A stretch of 64,000 bases of DNA. Origin: Choristoneura fumiferana (taxonomy: Eukaryota; Arthropoda; Insecta; Lepidoptera; Tortricidae). Made by a program: the position numbers and the translations under genes. Location: the NCBI RefSeq assembly GCF_025370935.1, contig NC_133496.1, positions 14,143,544 through 14,207,543 of the forward strand. Direction: 5' to 3'. Shown one piece after another: positions 32,929 through 42,996 of this stretch (its first letter is position 1; each line of letters begins with the position of its first letter). Under the pieces are notes generated by a model, which worked only from the letters and a program-made list of their open reading frames with translations, had not been told where the DNA came from and did no database searches.

Positions 32929-33527
32929 GTACTTATCATATCGTGAGATTGCACAACAAACCGGTGGATTGTGATTTTCACCGCGGGCGAGAGAGACGAG
33001 GCGAGACGAATTTGTTAATTTTATGCATTTTCTCGCGAGCCACCGCGTGCCGACGCGGGCACTGCGGGCGCCCCACACAAATTTAAAGGCCAGTGCCTAG
33101 ATTGCGCTAAATTTATGGCATTATAAGGGCCTTTGTACAACAGTGGACGTTCCGGCTAATGAGATGAAGTATTGGGACACAAATCTCAAAGTAGTCAAAC
33201 GGACCTTTGCAATACTACCGCCAACCCCTGTCCATAAATCCTACATTGCCTTTTCATCCACACGTAATCATATTTTATAAATGTATCATGAGAGTACTAG
33301 GAAACACTAAACTTGTGCGGAATAAGAGTGTAAGTGTAAACAAGCTTTGCCATACCTGTTATCAAATCACTGACGTCACGTGGAAATTTTAGACAACCCG
33401 ATGGAATAAGAATAAGAATGTTTATGGCTGATAAAAATAGATACATTATACAGAACACTGAAATATACACATCCATGCTATCGATCGAGTCGAGTTTTAC
33501 GATGCATACATTGATGGCATACTAATG

Positions 33528-33602
33528 GCCCAAGCCTCGTTGTTCTGAGAGAGGCCTGTGCCAGCAAGTGGGACGTATATAGGCTGGGATGTGATGATGA
33601 TG
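33528..33602 (+). repeat. RTE-type tail insertion in copy A
   Basis: GGCCCAAGCCTCGTTGTTCT ... GGCCTGTGCC ... GGGACGTATATAGGCTGGGA followed by (GAT)n. The sister segment at 61022-61055 lacks it, so it inserted after duplication. The same tail occurs at 15388-15446, 49285-49440 (minus) and 52865-52960. Confidence 0.65.
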
Positions 33603-33848
33603 ATACATATGATGGATATGTAGATTCGCGTAAAAATGCACTTTCGATATGCTGCATTTAAATTAGTAGTTAAATCGTGTTTTTCCGTTCACCATGCTAC
33701 CAGATGTTAGGCTTCTTAGTATTCTGGTTGAGTTCGCGTCAGTGTAGGTGGTGGTGGTGTCGGGTTTGTGCGATTTGTGTGTTTTCTACATGAGGTGGAA
33801 ACAACTGCACGAACACACATTTCTTGCATAACCGTGGCTATTTATAAA

Positions 33849-33990
33849 GCGAGTTTAGACTTGCAAGAAAAAATTGTGCAAGTGCATTACATTTGCGAGG
33901 CCGTAAAGCCAACGAGTTTGTACAGTGTCAATCAAGCGCCGCAATGAAATCAACTTGAACGATTATCTGCAAGTCTGAAACTCGGGTTAA
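33849..33990. mobile_element. Hairpin MITE H1, decayed copy
   Basis: GAGTTTAGACTTGCAAGAAA on the left and CTTGCAAGT/ TGCAAGTCTGAAACTCGG-like text on the right flank GAGGCCGTAAAGCCAACGAG. Same family as the well-preserved copy at 51962-52090 and as 61255-61380 in the sister segment. Confidence 0.6.
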
Positions 33991-34258
33991 AGGTGCGGGT
34001 GAGCAAATTAATTTGTTTTAGTTCACGTTATTTTCGTTACGCGCCGTGTCTACGCCACTATAAGCAACTCGATCCCGTACACCTGACACAGGATTACGGT
34101 AACGCGCCGCTATAAGCTAGTATCGACTCCCGGCTTATCTCCTTACTACGTTCATTAAGTATCGTTTTATCAATTTTACATAATGCAGCGATCCGGTGCA
34201 CTGTAGTTTTAAAACGTATATGAAATACTAATAATTATCCGCCGGCTTCACAAGTTCG

Positions 34259-34581
34259 TAAGAGCTTTTCGAATTATCCGAGTAAAATGTATGAAATACT
34301 GTAGGTATGTACCTACCATCAGCCAAATAAGTGGTCTATCAATTGAAAGGAGTTGCATCAAATGTATATGTCGCTAAAGTCGAACTTTCAGTGACGACAC
34401 GTCTATGGCCTTATTTATTATGACATGCAAATGATTATCAACCTTATGGTAGACCACTATTTGCTGAGTACCGTCTTCAATATCCGATCCGATATCGGTT
34501 CATATTTCATACATTTTACTTGATACTTATCGTATCGGCGTCGATACCGATATCGGATCGGATAATCTGAAAACGCTCTTA
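34259..34581. mobile_element. MITE within a MITE, copy A
   Basis: The outer ends AAGAGCTTTTCGAATTATCCGA and (inverted) AAGAGCGTTTTCAGATTATC flank an inner pair, CATCAGCCAAATAAGTGGTC and (inverted) CAGCAAATAGTGGTCTACC. ATCCGATCCGATATCGG is also present as an inverted pair near the right end. The sister copy is 61650-61992. No coding content. Confidence 0.6.
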
Positions 34582-34781
34582 ATATTAGATCCGGTAGTTG
34601 AATGAAATCCGGGTTTTTTTTAAAGAAATGAATGGTTGAAATTTGAGTTTTCATTCCCGATCTTGAGAATTTCAATCGGAATAAAAATGAGCCTGTGGCC
34701 ATTAAATTATATCCAGCTACGCCGAATTTATCTAAATCCGAACAGCCGTTTAAAGCGTGAAAAGAGTAACAAACATAACAC

Positions 34782-35072
34782 ATATTGAAAATACAAACTG
34801 AATATAGATGCATAGAAAAACCAGAAAAATAAGACCAGCGCTGGGAATCGAACCCAGGTCCTCGGCATTCCGTGCCGTGTGCTATACCGCTACACCACCG
34901 CTGGACAACGATACAGACACCGAATGCCGAGGACCTGGGTTCGATTCCCAGCGCTGGTCTTATTTTTCTGGTTTTTCTATGCATCTATATTTCAGTTTGT
35001 ATTTTCGATATAGGTTTTACGGGATGACCGTAAAAGTAACTAAAAATTTGGAATTGAAATAAAAATACAAAA
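34782..35072 (-). mobile_element. Fold-back tRNA-headed SINE (family S2), copy A
   Basis: Two arms of about 90 bp, 34782-34870 and 34922-35012, are inverted copies of each other around a 51-bp spacer. Each arm has the SINE body (CAGTTTGTATTTTCGATAT) and the tRNA-like T arm with B box GGTTCGATTCC. The complete tRNA-like fold is on the minus strand. The plus-strand arm continues into the SINE 3' part (ACGGGATGACCGTAA) to about 35072. It is best read as two SINEs joined head to head. The sister copy is 62197-62490. Confidence 0.75.
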
Positions 35073-35340
35073 AGATTCCAAATAACCAATCTTAAACATA
35101 ACACAATCAAATTCAACTCAAATTTTGGTATTTATACTTATTATATTAGTAGGACTGGCTATATGTGACAATCCGTAGCAAAAGGGTCCTTATGGCAGAC
35201 ACAAATTATTGTTTAACTATGCAACTCTCTGAAACTACCATATTGGTTTATCAGGGTATGAAATTAGCTTTTAATATTTTTTTCTTAATGATAAGCATGA
35301 AATGCTGTAGACCGACACAAAACTTTCGCACAAGTAATAT

Positions 35341-36973
35341 TTAGTAAAGTAGTTCCTATTTTTAAATCAGGTGATAAAGATAATCCCTCTGATTATCGTC
35401 CTGTGTCCATCCTATCAGCGTTTAGCAAAATATTCGAAAAAATAATGCTGACGCAAATGATCTCGCATTTTAATACCCATAAAATCATGCATCCACAGCA
35501 GTTCGGATTCACAAAAGGCAGGTCTACTACAGACGCGGGTCATAGTTTAGTTAAATTCATATTGCAAGCTTGGGAGGAATCACATGACGCTATAGGTGTA
35601 TTCTGCGACCTTTCGAAAGCTTTTGATTGTGTGGATCATGATACTTTAATTTGTAAGTTAAATTTTTATGGCATTCGTGGCCTCGCTTTAGAACTCATTA
35701 AATCTTACCTCACACAAAGAAAGCAAAAGGTAGCGATTAACGGAACGGTATCGGAGGGATCTGTGGTCGAAATGGGAGTGCCTCAAGGATCCATTCTTGC
35801 CCCATTCCTGTATCTTATTTATGTAAATGACCTTACTTATATGGTAAGCCAAAAGTCGGGTATAGTTATGTTTGCTGACGACACGTCTTTACTGTTCAAG
35901 GTTAGTAGAAAGATACCGACTTCATTGAGCCCAATGAAACCCTGTCCGTGATATCCGCATGGTTTGCTGCCAATAATTTGTTACTAAATCCTAAGAAAAC
36001 TAAATGTATTAAATTCTCGTTGATAAATTCATCTAGCTCGAATTCAGTTTCTAATATAAAGTTAAATGGTCAAACTATTGAATTTGTAAAATCAACAGTA
36101 TTTTAGGAATAACGCTCGATTCTAAACTACAGTGGGGACCTCACGTCACAGCAATCGCGGGTAGATTGAGCTCTGCTGCTTTTGCAGTTTGGAAAATACG
36201 GCAGCTAACCGATGTGGCGACGGCACGGTTGGTGTATTTTGCTTACTTTAATAGCATTATTTCGTACGGCCTTATTTTATGGGGATCTGCTGCAGACATT
36301 GAGTCAATTTTTATCTTACAAAGAGAGCAATTAGAGCAATTTATAATTTGAAGACGCGTGAATCTTTAAGATCTTTTTTTAAGGAAACAGATATCCTAAC
36401 CCTGCCGTCGCTTTATGTTTTTGAAATAATCATGTATGTTAGGAAGAACATATGTGATTTTCCCACTAACGTCGATAAGCCAAAGGCTACTAGAAACACA
36501 GGGAAGCTTAAAGTTCCATCTTACAGACTGGCTAAAACCAAAAAGTCTTTTCTGGAAATTGCATACGTTTTTATAATAAAATTCCAAAAAATATTATAAA
36601 TGAAACGGATACAAAATTCAGATCTATTGTCAAGAAGACATTAATATCAAAGGCGTATTATAAAGTTAATGATTATATCATGGACAGGGATATTGGAAAT
36701 AATTCCGATCCGCATTAGCGATCCCTTCAAATAGCGAACCTACTGTGTTAAAAATAAAGTTGTGTTAAATACTTGTGATGAAAGTATACATATCATTTAA
36801 TAATATTGTAAATCTGTTTTAAAAAATATATATATATACCTCGTTGAGTTTCTTGCCGGATTCTTCTCAGCAGAGGTTTTTCCGAACCGGTGGTAGATTT
36901 TTTTTTGACATTCATAAGGCTGTTATAGCCTAAATTGAATAAGATATTTTGACTTTGACTTTTGACTTTTGAC
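35341..36973 (+). pseudogene. 5'-truncated jockey/CR1-like non-LTR element
   Basis: Starts inside the reverse transcriptase: YRPVSILSAFSKIFEK near 35393, FCDLSKAFDCVDHDTL with the first catalytic Asp, GVPQGSILAPFLY, and MFADDTSLLF near 35868. Frameshifts near 35910, 36095 and 36330 break the rest, which still shows LGITLDSKLQWGPHV and YGLILWGSAADI. The 3' end has TTTTGACTTTGACTTTTGAC tandem units. Separate 3' ends of the same family lie at 39764-40137 and 52366-52655 (minus). Its left edge coincides with the end of the duplicated segment. Confidence 0.85.
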
Positions 36974-37619
36974 CGGTTAATTTTTTACGTTAAAGTCTTA
37001 ACATGGCTAAATATTTCGTATTGAAAATTAATTTTAAACCTCAGTCAACGGAAACCGTTAAATAAGTGTATACCAACCTTTATCTGCAGTTCCCTTAAAC
37101 ATACTTATACTTAGGGGCTGTTCACCACCCATTGGATAATTTATTTGACGGATAAATTTAATCAATGGATGGTAGAAACAGGGTAAGTCTCAAATTTAGT
37201 CCGTAATTAGGATTCCCGTCCACACTTGTGTCTAGCGAAAATACAGACAGAAGTAATATTATTAGGCGGTAGAAGCGATGCTTAATATGGACGCTTTGGG
37301 AATGGCCTGTCTGCCTTCCAGCCGCGGCTTGCTTAGAATGTTGGCTATCCTGTAAGTTCAGTGCTTACATCAGGAATATTTTTATTTCAAACACATTATT
37401 TATTACGAGTCCTAGTCTGTGGCAGAAAACTTACAGCCATTTTCACTTGTAAAAACTAAAATTTCTTAAATTTATTACCTCACTTATTTAACTAGGTAAC
37501 TATTTATAGGGTATGGATAAATTAAAAATATTTTTGTCACTTTTAATATTTATAAGTTTTAGACATAGAACTAGTATAATAACATAAGCTATCACAGTAA
37601 AATAAAACCAATATATTAT
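36974..37619. other. No feature recognised before the second gap
   Basis: AT-rich DNA with no exon or repeat end that I can support. If the scaffold is right this would be mbc intron or 3' flank. Confidence 0.35.
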
Positions 37620-37719
37620 NNNNNNNNNNNNNNNNNNNNNNNNNNNNNNNNNNNNNNNNNNNNNNNNNNNNNNNNNNNNNNNNNNNNNNNNNNNNNNNNN
37701 NNNNNNNNNNNNNNNNNNN
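37620..37719. other. Assembly gap, 100 N
   Basis: Exactly 100 N, a placeholder for unknown length. It interrupts mbc just inside or at the end of its eleventh visible exon, and no later mbc exon was recognised on the left side. Confidence 0.98.
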
Positions 37720-37896
37720 TTATAGACCGCACAACACGTGCTGCCTGTCCGGCGTAGTGGTGCCCTCTCTCTGCATCAGCCGAAGATACGACAGCGCGAA
37801 ATGTCTCTCCGAGCGGTCTTTGGCTTCGTTGGAACTGCGGTGCCGGCAGAGGAACACTAGGTGCGCCTCTTTGAACTCTTCAATGCCGAGACATAC
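37720..37896 (-). CDS. mbc: DOCK-family GEF (myoblast city), visible exon 11: DHR-1 end
   Basis: Acceptor CGGCAG, then GTATGTCTC. Codes for VCLGIEEFKEAHLVFLCRHR, then KDRSERHFALSYLRLM and GTTTPD. This corresponds to the DOCK1 stretch around F-R-H-R-S-S, K-D-K-S-E-K-x-F-A-L-A-F and G-T-T-L-x-D-G in the DHR-1 lipid-binding domain. The frame runs into a stop at the gap edge because of one apparent extra G near 37728; the next residues in the shifted frame fit the family. The exon probably continues into the gap. Confidence 0.85.
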   Translation of the reverse strand, partial: VCLGIEEFKEAHLVFLCRHRSSNEAKDRSERHFALSYLRLMQREGTTTPDRQHVLCGL

Positions 37897-37962
37897 CTGC
37901 CGCAAAAAGACAAAGAGAATGTAGCGTAGATACTTGTCTTAGGCTGTGTTTCCATCATAGAG

Positions 37963-38239
37963 CAGGTAGTAGGACCTTGTGCAAGGTCCGCCCGGATTGC
38001 TACCACCATCTTGCTCGGTAATCCTGCCGTGAAGCAGCAGTGCTTGCACTGTTGTTTCGGCGTGGAGAGTAAGACAGCCGGTGAAATTACTGGCACTTGA
38101 GGTATCCCATCTTAGGCCTCTAGGTTAGCAACGCATCTGCAAGACCCCTGGCGTTGCAGATGTTTATGGGCGGTGGTGATATGTCTTACCATCAAGAGAC
38201 CCACTTGCTCGTTTGCCATCCAGTCGAATAAAAAAAAAA
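37963..38239 (-). repeat. Repeat R1, copy 3, in an mbc intron
   Basis: Minus-strand copy with GGTAGTAGGACCTTGTGCAA at the left and GTTTGCCATCCAGTCGAATA plus an A run at the right. Only 66 bp from exon 11. Confidence 0.75.
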
Positions 38240-38329
38240 GCGCAGCTCCAGTGGAAACAGCTCAGCGAAGCGAGGATAGGTAAATGATGAGAGTTTCTAT
38301 TGATTCACTACAAACACATTCTTCATTCT

Positions 38330-38520
38330 CGAATGGCGTCCGCGGACCGGGAGACGAGCTGTCGGTAGGCCTCCAACGAGACGGAGCGACGACCTGGTTA
38401 AGATCGCGGGATCGCGTTGGATGCGGAAAAGCACAAAGACCGGTCTGAGTGGAGAGCCTTGGGGAGGCCTATGTCCAGCAGTGGACGTCTTTCGGCTGAC
38501 ATGATGATGATGATGAAACA
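38330..38520 (+). pseudogene. RTE-type ORF C-terminus with (ATG)n tail
   Basis: On the plus strand the text encodes the motif G-R-P-x-T-R-x-S-D-D-L-V-K-I-A-G-S-R-W-M-R, then WRALGRPMSSSG, and ends in ATGATGATGATGATG. This is the C-terminus and tail of an RTE-like non-LTR element, 5'-truncated and sitting in an mbc intron. Confidence 0.65.
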
Positions 38521-39218
38521 CATTCTTCACAATGCATCCCGCACATCTCTGGTGCAAACGCAGCCTGAGATGCACTATGAGATTAACCGTGCGGTTTTTG
38601 CACGCCGTCTCTATCTCAAGGGATATTTTTGAAGAGGGACGGCGCGCTAAAACCGCGCGGTTAACCACATAGTGCGTTACGTAGCCTAAAAGCTTGCCAT
38701 CGGTCATGAAAAAAGTTATATGCGGGAACCAGATCGGGCACAAAAATATTCTTTGCGAACGTCAGACAAGCCCATCAAATCGTGACAATACGGTATTTGA
38801 CTATTTTGTATATGTTTTATAAATTAAAACTATGCACAATGCTGTTATCGAATAGAAAAACAATTTTAAGCTACCTTTACAAATAACAAAGTTAAAAGGT
38901 TTGAAATTCAAGATTAGACAGAGAAAGACATACTGGCATGTGACGTCACACGCCAGTACCGCCATACTTGCTGCATAGAGAAAAGCGTTTGAGAAAAAGA
39001 CAGGTATATAGATTTTTCAAAAAATCACTGTAAATCCAATTTTCAACCGAATGAAATTTTCTCTTCGCTAAACACTATCTGTTTATATATATTTTCATAA
39101 TCATATTAAGATATGGTAAAATCAGGAGTTGTCAAATACCTTATAATAACCTAACTAGAACAGTCGACGAAAAGAAAAAAGACGACGCCGTCTTTCATGT
39201 CACTCCACTCACACTTAC

Positions 39219-39316
39219 CTTGAACACTTCCTGCCATCTCGGTCGGTCTTCGTGGTAGTATATTAACGATGTGTATTCATTTACTAAAGGCACACCAACA
39301 CCGCCGAAATGACTCC
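39219..39316 (-). CDS. mbc: DOCK-family GEF, visible exon 10: DHR-1 core
   Basis: 98 bp between TTTTATTTTAG and the donor GTAAGT. Codes for SHFGGVGVPLVNEYTSLIYY and then HEDRPRWQEVFK, which fits the DOCK1 stretch S-E-Y-K-S-V-I-Y-Y-Q-V-K-Q-P-R-W. It joins exon 11 in phase 0. Joining exon 9 needs one more base than is present, so a G is probably missing at the boundary or in exon 9. Confidence 0.88.
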
Positions 39317-39763
39317 CTAAAATAAAAAATATATACAAGAATAAGCGATTTAAAATAAAATGTTGCCTGCTAGGAGAAAAAAAAACTCGTTTATTTTATT
39401 ACTTATCTCCAATGATATGGGTGACAATCTCAAATCCCACTAATATTATAAATACTGTTTGTATGTTTGTTTGTTTTCAGCACGTCTAAACCTCTAAACT
39501 GATTTAGATGAAATTCGGTATACAGATAGTTTAAGTCCCGGAAAATTGCATAGTTCCCTCAAAAAGATAAAAATAAGTCTAGTGGTCTATAATCACTTAA
39601 AGTTTAACAGTCGGGACTTATTCAAAGTAGTGACCATCTCTAACCTCCTGCGACCCACCATACAACAAAAATTGACATCGCAAATTAAAAACTAAATATG
39701 TCATAGATAAAATTGTTTATTTTTTTTTTTTTGTAAATTTGAATGATAGGTACAGACAGAGAA

Positions 39764-40137
39764 AGTCAAAGCCAAATTTCTTTATTCAATTTAGGCTATA
39801 ACAAGCACTTATAAATGTCAAAAAAAAATCTACCACCGGTTCGGAAACTTCTGTTGAGAAGAATCCGGCAAGAAACTCAACAAGGAATAATTTTTTTTAA
39901 ACAGATTTACAATATTATTAAATGATATCTATACATCACAGGTATTTAACACAACTTTATTTTTAACACAGCAGGTTCACTATATGAAGGAATCGCTAAT
40001 GCGGATCGGAATTATTTCCAAATATCCCTGTCCATGATATAATCATTAACTTTATGTCTTCTTGACAATAGATCTGAATTTTGTATCTGTTCCATTTATA
40101 ATATTTTTGAAAAATGACACTATATTCCTTTTTCAAA
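39764..40137 (-). mobile_element. 3' end of the jockey/CR1-like element, in an mbc intron
   Basis: Reverse complement of the 3' part of 35341-36973: AATCCGGCAAGAAACTCAAC, ATGCGGATCGGAATTATTTC and AATGATATCTATACATCACA. Ends on the left with a GTCAAAG tandem tail. Confidence 0.8.
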
Positions 40138-40540
40138 ACCCCCAGGAGGTTAAAATTCTGGGTAATGGGTCCCGACTATTGAACTTTTACTTTGCACGGA
40201 CTAGTGTTTCCGGACAACTATGACATCGGGGCTTTCAAGAAAAGGGCTTATACTTTCATAAAAGGCCGGCAACGGACCAATGACTCTTGTTGAGTAGTTG
40301 GTACAGTCACGGTCATTAATTTGGGACCCACTTAAGGTCGAATATCAGTCATTTTGTATGACAGTTCAAAGGACTTTTTCACGAAATGGATCCCAAATTA
40401 ACGATCGTGACCGTACTCATGGGCAGCGGTGATCATTTCACATCAGATGACCCGCTTGCTGGTTTTGCTCCCTCTCATAATAAAAAAACTAATAATATTA
40501 AGATACATTATAATTGGAATATGAATGAAATAGAACTCAC

Positions 40541-40747
40541 AGGCATAACCCTCCCATCCTTATCCACAAGCCGCGCGCAGAGCTCTATATTCCTCTCGAA
40601 CTCTTCCCGCCCCCCGGGAAAAGCTCCCACTGCACAGGGTCACGTACAACTCGTTCCTGGTATCCCCGGCCGGATTATCTCAGGGAACCCCATCTTGCGG
40701 GCTATGGCCGTGTTGCCGACCACTATGTGCGGATTCTCTTCTCGTAC
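40541..40747 (-). CDS. mbc: DOCK-family GEF, visible exon 9: start of DHR-1
   Basis: Acceptor CCCCAG before GTACGAGAAG; donor GTGAGT at 40540-40535. Codes for VREENPHIVVGNTAIARKMG then FPEIIRPG, matching the DOCK1 stretch F-P-H-L-V-x-R-T-T-A-V-A-R-K-T-G-F-P-E-I-I-M-P-G. After FPEIIRPG the frame breaks at a four-G run where one G seems missing; the next frame fits R-N-E-L-Y-V-T-L. It breaks again at the G-rich CCCGGGGGGCGGG and resumes in a frame fitting DKDG. Two indels in G runs in an otherwise conserved exon look like assembly errors more than gene death. Confidence 0.88.
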
Positions 40748-40840
40748 CTGGGGACGATGGCGTTGGCAAGTCGCTTTGTGCTTTTTATAACCCCCGACGT
40801 AAAAGGAGGGCGTTTTAAGTTTGATGCCACTGTTTGCACA

Positions 40841-40957
40841 GAGGCCGCATTGCCTAGCGTTTCTGAAGCTCGACATCGCAATCAAAATGACAGTTTTTGT
40901 ATGTGAAAGCGAAACTGTCATTTGATCGCGAGCAGAAACGTTAGGCAATACGGCCTC
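40841..40957. mobile_element. 117-bp hairpin MITE beside mbc exon 9
   Basis: GAGGCCGCATTGCCTAGCGT on the left and its inverse, ACGTTAGGCAATACGGCCTC, on the right. Inner arms (ATGACAGTTTT / AAACTGTCAT) extend the hairpin almost to its centre. It lies 94 bp upstream of the exon 9 acceptor. Confidence 0.8.
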
Positions 40958-41269
40958 AGGGTCGATTCACAAGTGCTGGCGCGAATGGATTAATCTGTCA
41001 TCTCCCAGAATAACAGGATCAAAGGAATTTCGGCACAAATTTGTTCCTCTGGAGAGGACAGGTTAATGAATGAATGAAAGTAAGTATCTGTGTTGGTTCT
41101 ATGGTAGCCCGAGTCACTACCACTAATTTCACTAGCCCTATATCAAAAAGCCGAATTTGTATTTTTCCTAGCTATTAATTAGCCTAATTTTTAGCATTCT
41201 GAATTTACGTTGTAGCTAATTTCACTAGCCTTAACATCAAAAAACTGAAACATTAATTTTCGTCAATGT

Positions 41270-41400
41270 ATTGACACGCGTGTGCGTGTTGCGGCAGCCA
41301 CCGAGTCGCGTGCTCCTGAGAAGGGCTACGAAATAGCCCGAAACATGTCGAGCTAAACTCGGTTTAAGACGTGAGTTATCCGTTACAAATATCATTTAAA
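41270..41400 (+). repeat. 'GGGCTACGAAATAGCCCGAAACATG' repeat, intact copy
   Basis: Contains AGGGCTACGAAATAGCCCGA, AACATGTCGAGCTAAACTCG and TTTAAGACGTGAGT. A second copy at 43800-44110 is interrupted by a later insertion. Confidence 0.6.
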
Positions 41401-42808
41401 TGTGAAATGTAATGCATCCGTAATTTTTCTACAAAATTGTCTAAGTGTTAATGTTGGAGGTATCTATATAGATATAAGTATTTCTGTATTTCTGTTGTTT
41501 TTTTAATTGAGTAAATAAAAAAATAAAAAAGTGACATTGAATACTTTCATTCAATCCATTCGTGCCAGCTCTTGTGAATCGATCTGTACGTGGAATAGCT
41601 CTCAAACGGATGGGCCGATTTCGATGCGGTTTTTTATGTGACAGGGAGTTTTTCTTGCACTGCTTCTTAGTTATGTTAGATAAATATAGGTTCAGCAGTT
41701 TTTGAGATATTAAACTGTGAAATAACAACGTCGGGGGCTTCTCGACTTATTTAAAGTTAGGTTATTTAAAGTGATTATTGACAATATACGCATGCTGCGG
41801 GATGCTAAAGCGACTATAAAAATGTATTTGGGACAATGAAACTTTTTAGTGTAGCTGGTTGCCATGGTAAAGTCTCCTGGGTCACTTCTTAAAATTATGA
41901 TTTAATGGGGTAAACATCCACTAAAAGTTAAGATTTGCGTCAGTTTTAAGGTGAATTCTTTCATGGCTCATCTCCTAAGCATGCTTTTAGTATACATTAC
42001 AAACATTTTTCTTTGCAAGTGTATCACTGATGTCCCCTGAGTCACCTGACAGAGTAACAACACAAAAAATTTGGTTGACCCATTTACTTGGATGGCTTAG
42101 ATATAAACAGTTAGTTACAACAACAACAACAACAACAGTGGCAACAATGGTACAGATGTAGCAAATGGGTCAATCAACTTTTTCTTGTTTGTTATTCTGT
42201 CCCGTTGTCCAAGAGACAACAGTGACAGATTTTCTTATAATGGGCTTGTAACTACGACAAAAATGTACGCTCTATGAATTATAACCACAGAAAACATGGA
42301 GAAACTAATGGTTTTAAAGAGTTGTCCAGGGGACGTAACAATGGCAGCGCGGTACAGGGAAAAGTTGATCGACCCAAATAATACAATTGCATTATGCGTA
42401 AAAAGAGCTCCTGGCGATATACCGGCGCAGTGAGCGAAATACGGACCGAATTGGCGGCGGAGCAGTGGGGGACGCGGAGGGGGCGTAGGAGCGCGCGCGC
42501 GGCCGTCACGCCATTGGCTTGTTAGTTGACAGACGCGCAAACGTATCCCCTCCACTAGCCGCCCAGAGCTCTTTTTACGTGCGTTGGCTTGTACCTATAC
42601 TGGAATCTTAATTATTTGGACTTCATTTAAAAGCTCTTCTAGGGCATCCTTAAGGGATTTGTGGTTATACACGTTGTCTTAGTCTTAGTGTGCGTGACTG
42701 ACTATACACTCGCGACTGAGGACACGTTCGAGCTACGCACATATTACACACATATTACCTACTAGCTACGCACATATTATTAGACTTTCACAGATTTTCA
42801 CAAAATTA
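41401..42808. other. mbc intron, GC-rich island at 42400-42560
   Basis: No exon recognised. The stretch 42400-42560 is much richer in CpG than its surroundings, with GGGGGCG boxes and an inverted CCAAT (GCCATTGGCTTG). It might be an internal promoter or enhancer, but no transcript evidence exists here. Confidence 0.3.
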
Positions 42809-42996
42809 ACCTCCGGGTAAAAACTAACAGAAAAATAAAAACTGGGAAATTTTGCGAATGGAAAAATCGCTTGCAGTAAAATTCGATTTTCGGAAAAATC
42901 AACCCTCCAGGAAAAAACTAACAGAAAAATAAAGATTGGGAAATTTTGCGAATGGAAAAATCACTTGCAGTAAAATTCGATTTTCGGAAAATCATC
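42809..42996 (+). repeat. 94-bp tandem duplication
   Basis: Two units offset by 94 bp, each with ACTAACAGAAAAATAAA, TGGGAAATTTTGCGAATGGA and AGTAAAATTCGATTTTCGGA. Unique in the window. Confidence 0.85.

Larger units (their letters stand above)
22943..35340 (+). repeat. Duplicated segment, copy A (split by insertions)
   Basis: Blocks 22943-23890, 33296-33407 and 33600-35340 match, in the same order and orientation, 59363-60575, 60908-61022 and 61055-62945. Shared text includes ATTTAAACCATGCAAGGCAG, CTGGCGCTGTCAGAAATAAA and CTGACGTCAC. Copy A is split by about 9.4 kb containing the errantivirus and other repeats. Differences between the copies are mostly 1-3 bp indels. It is either an old duplication or two copies of a large, unrecognised mobile element. 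Confidence 0.85.

Noticed and set aside
34457..34984. 175-codon minus-strand frame
   Set aside because: It runs through the fold-back SINE and a MITE; the protein-like text is the translated SINE (it recurs at 62167-62400).
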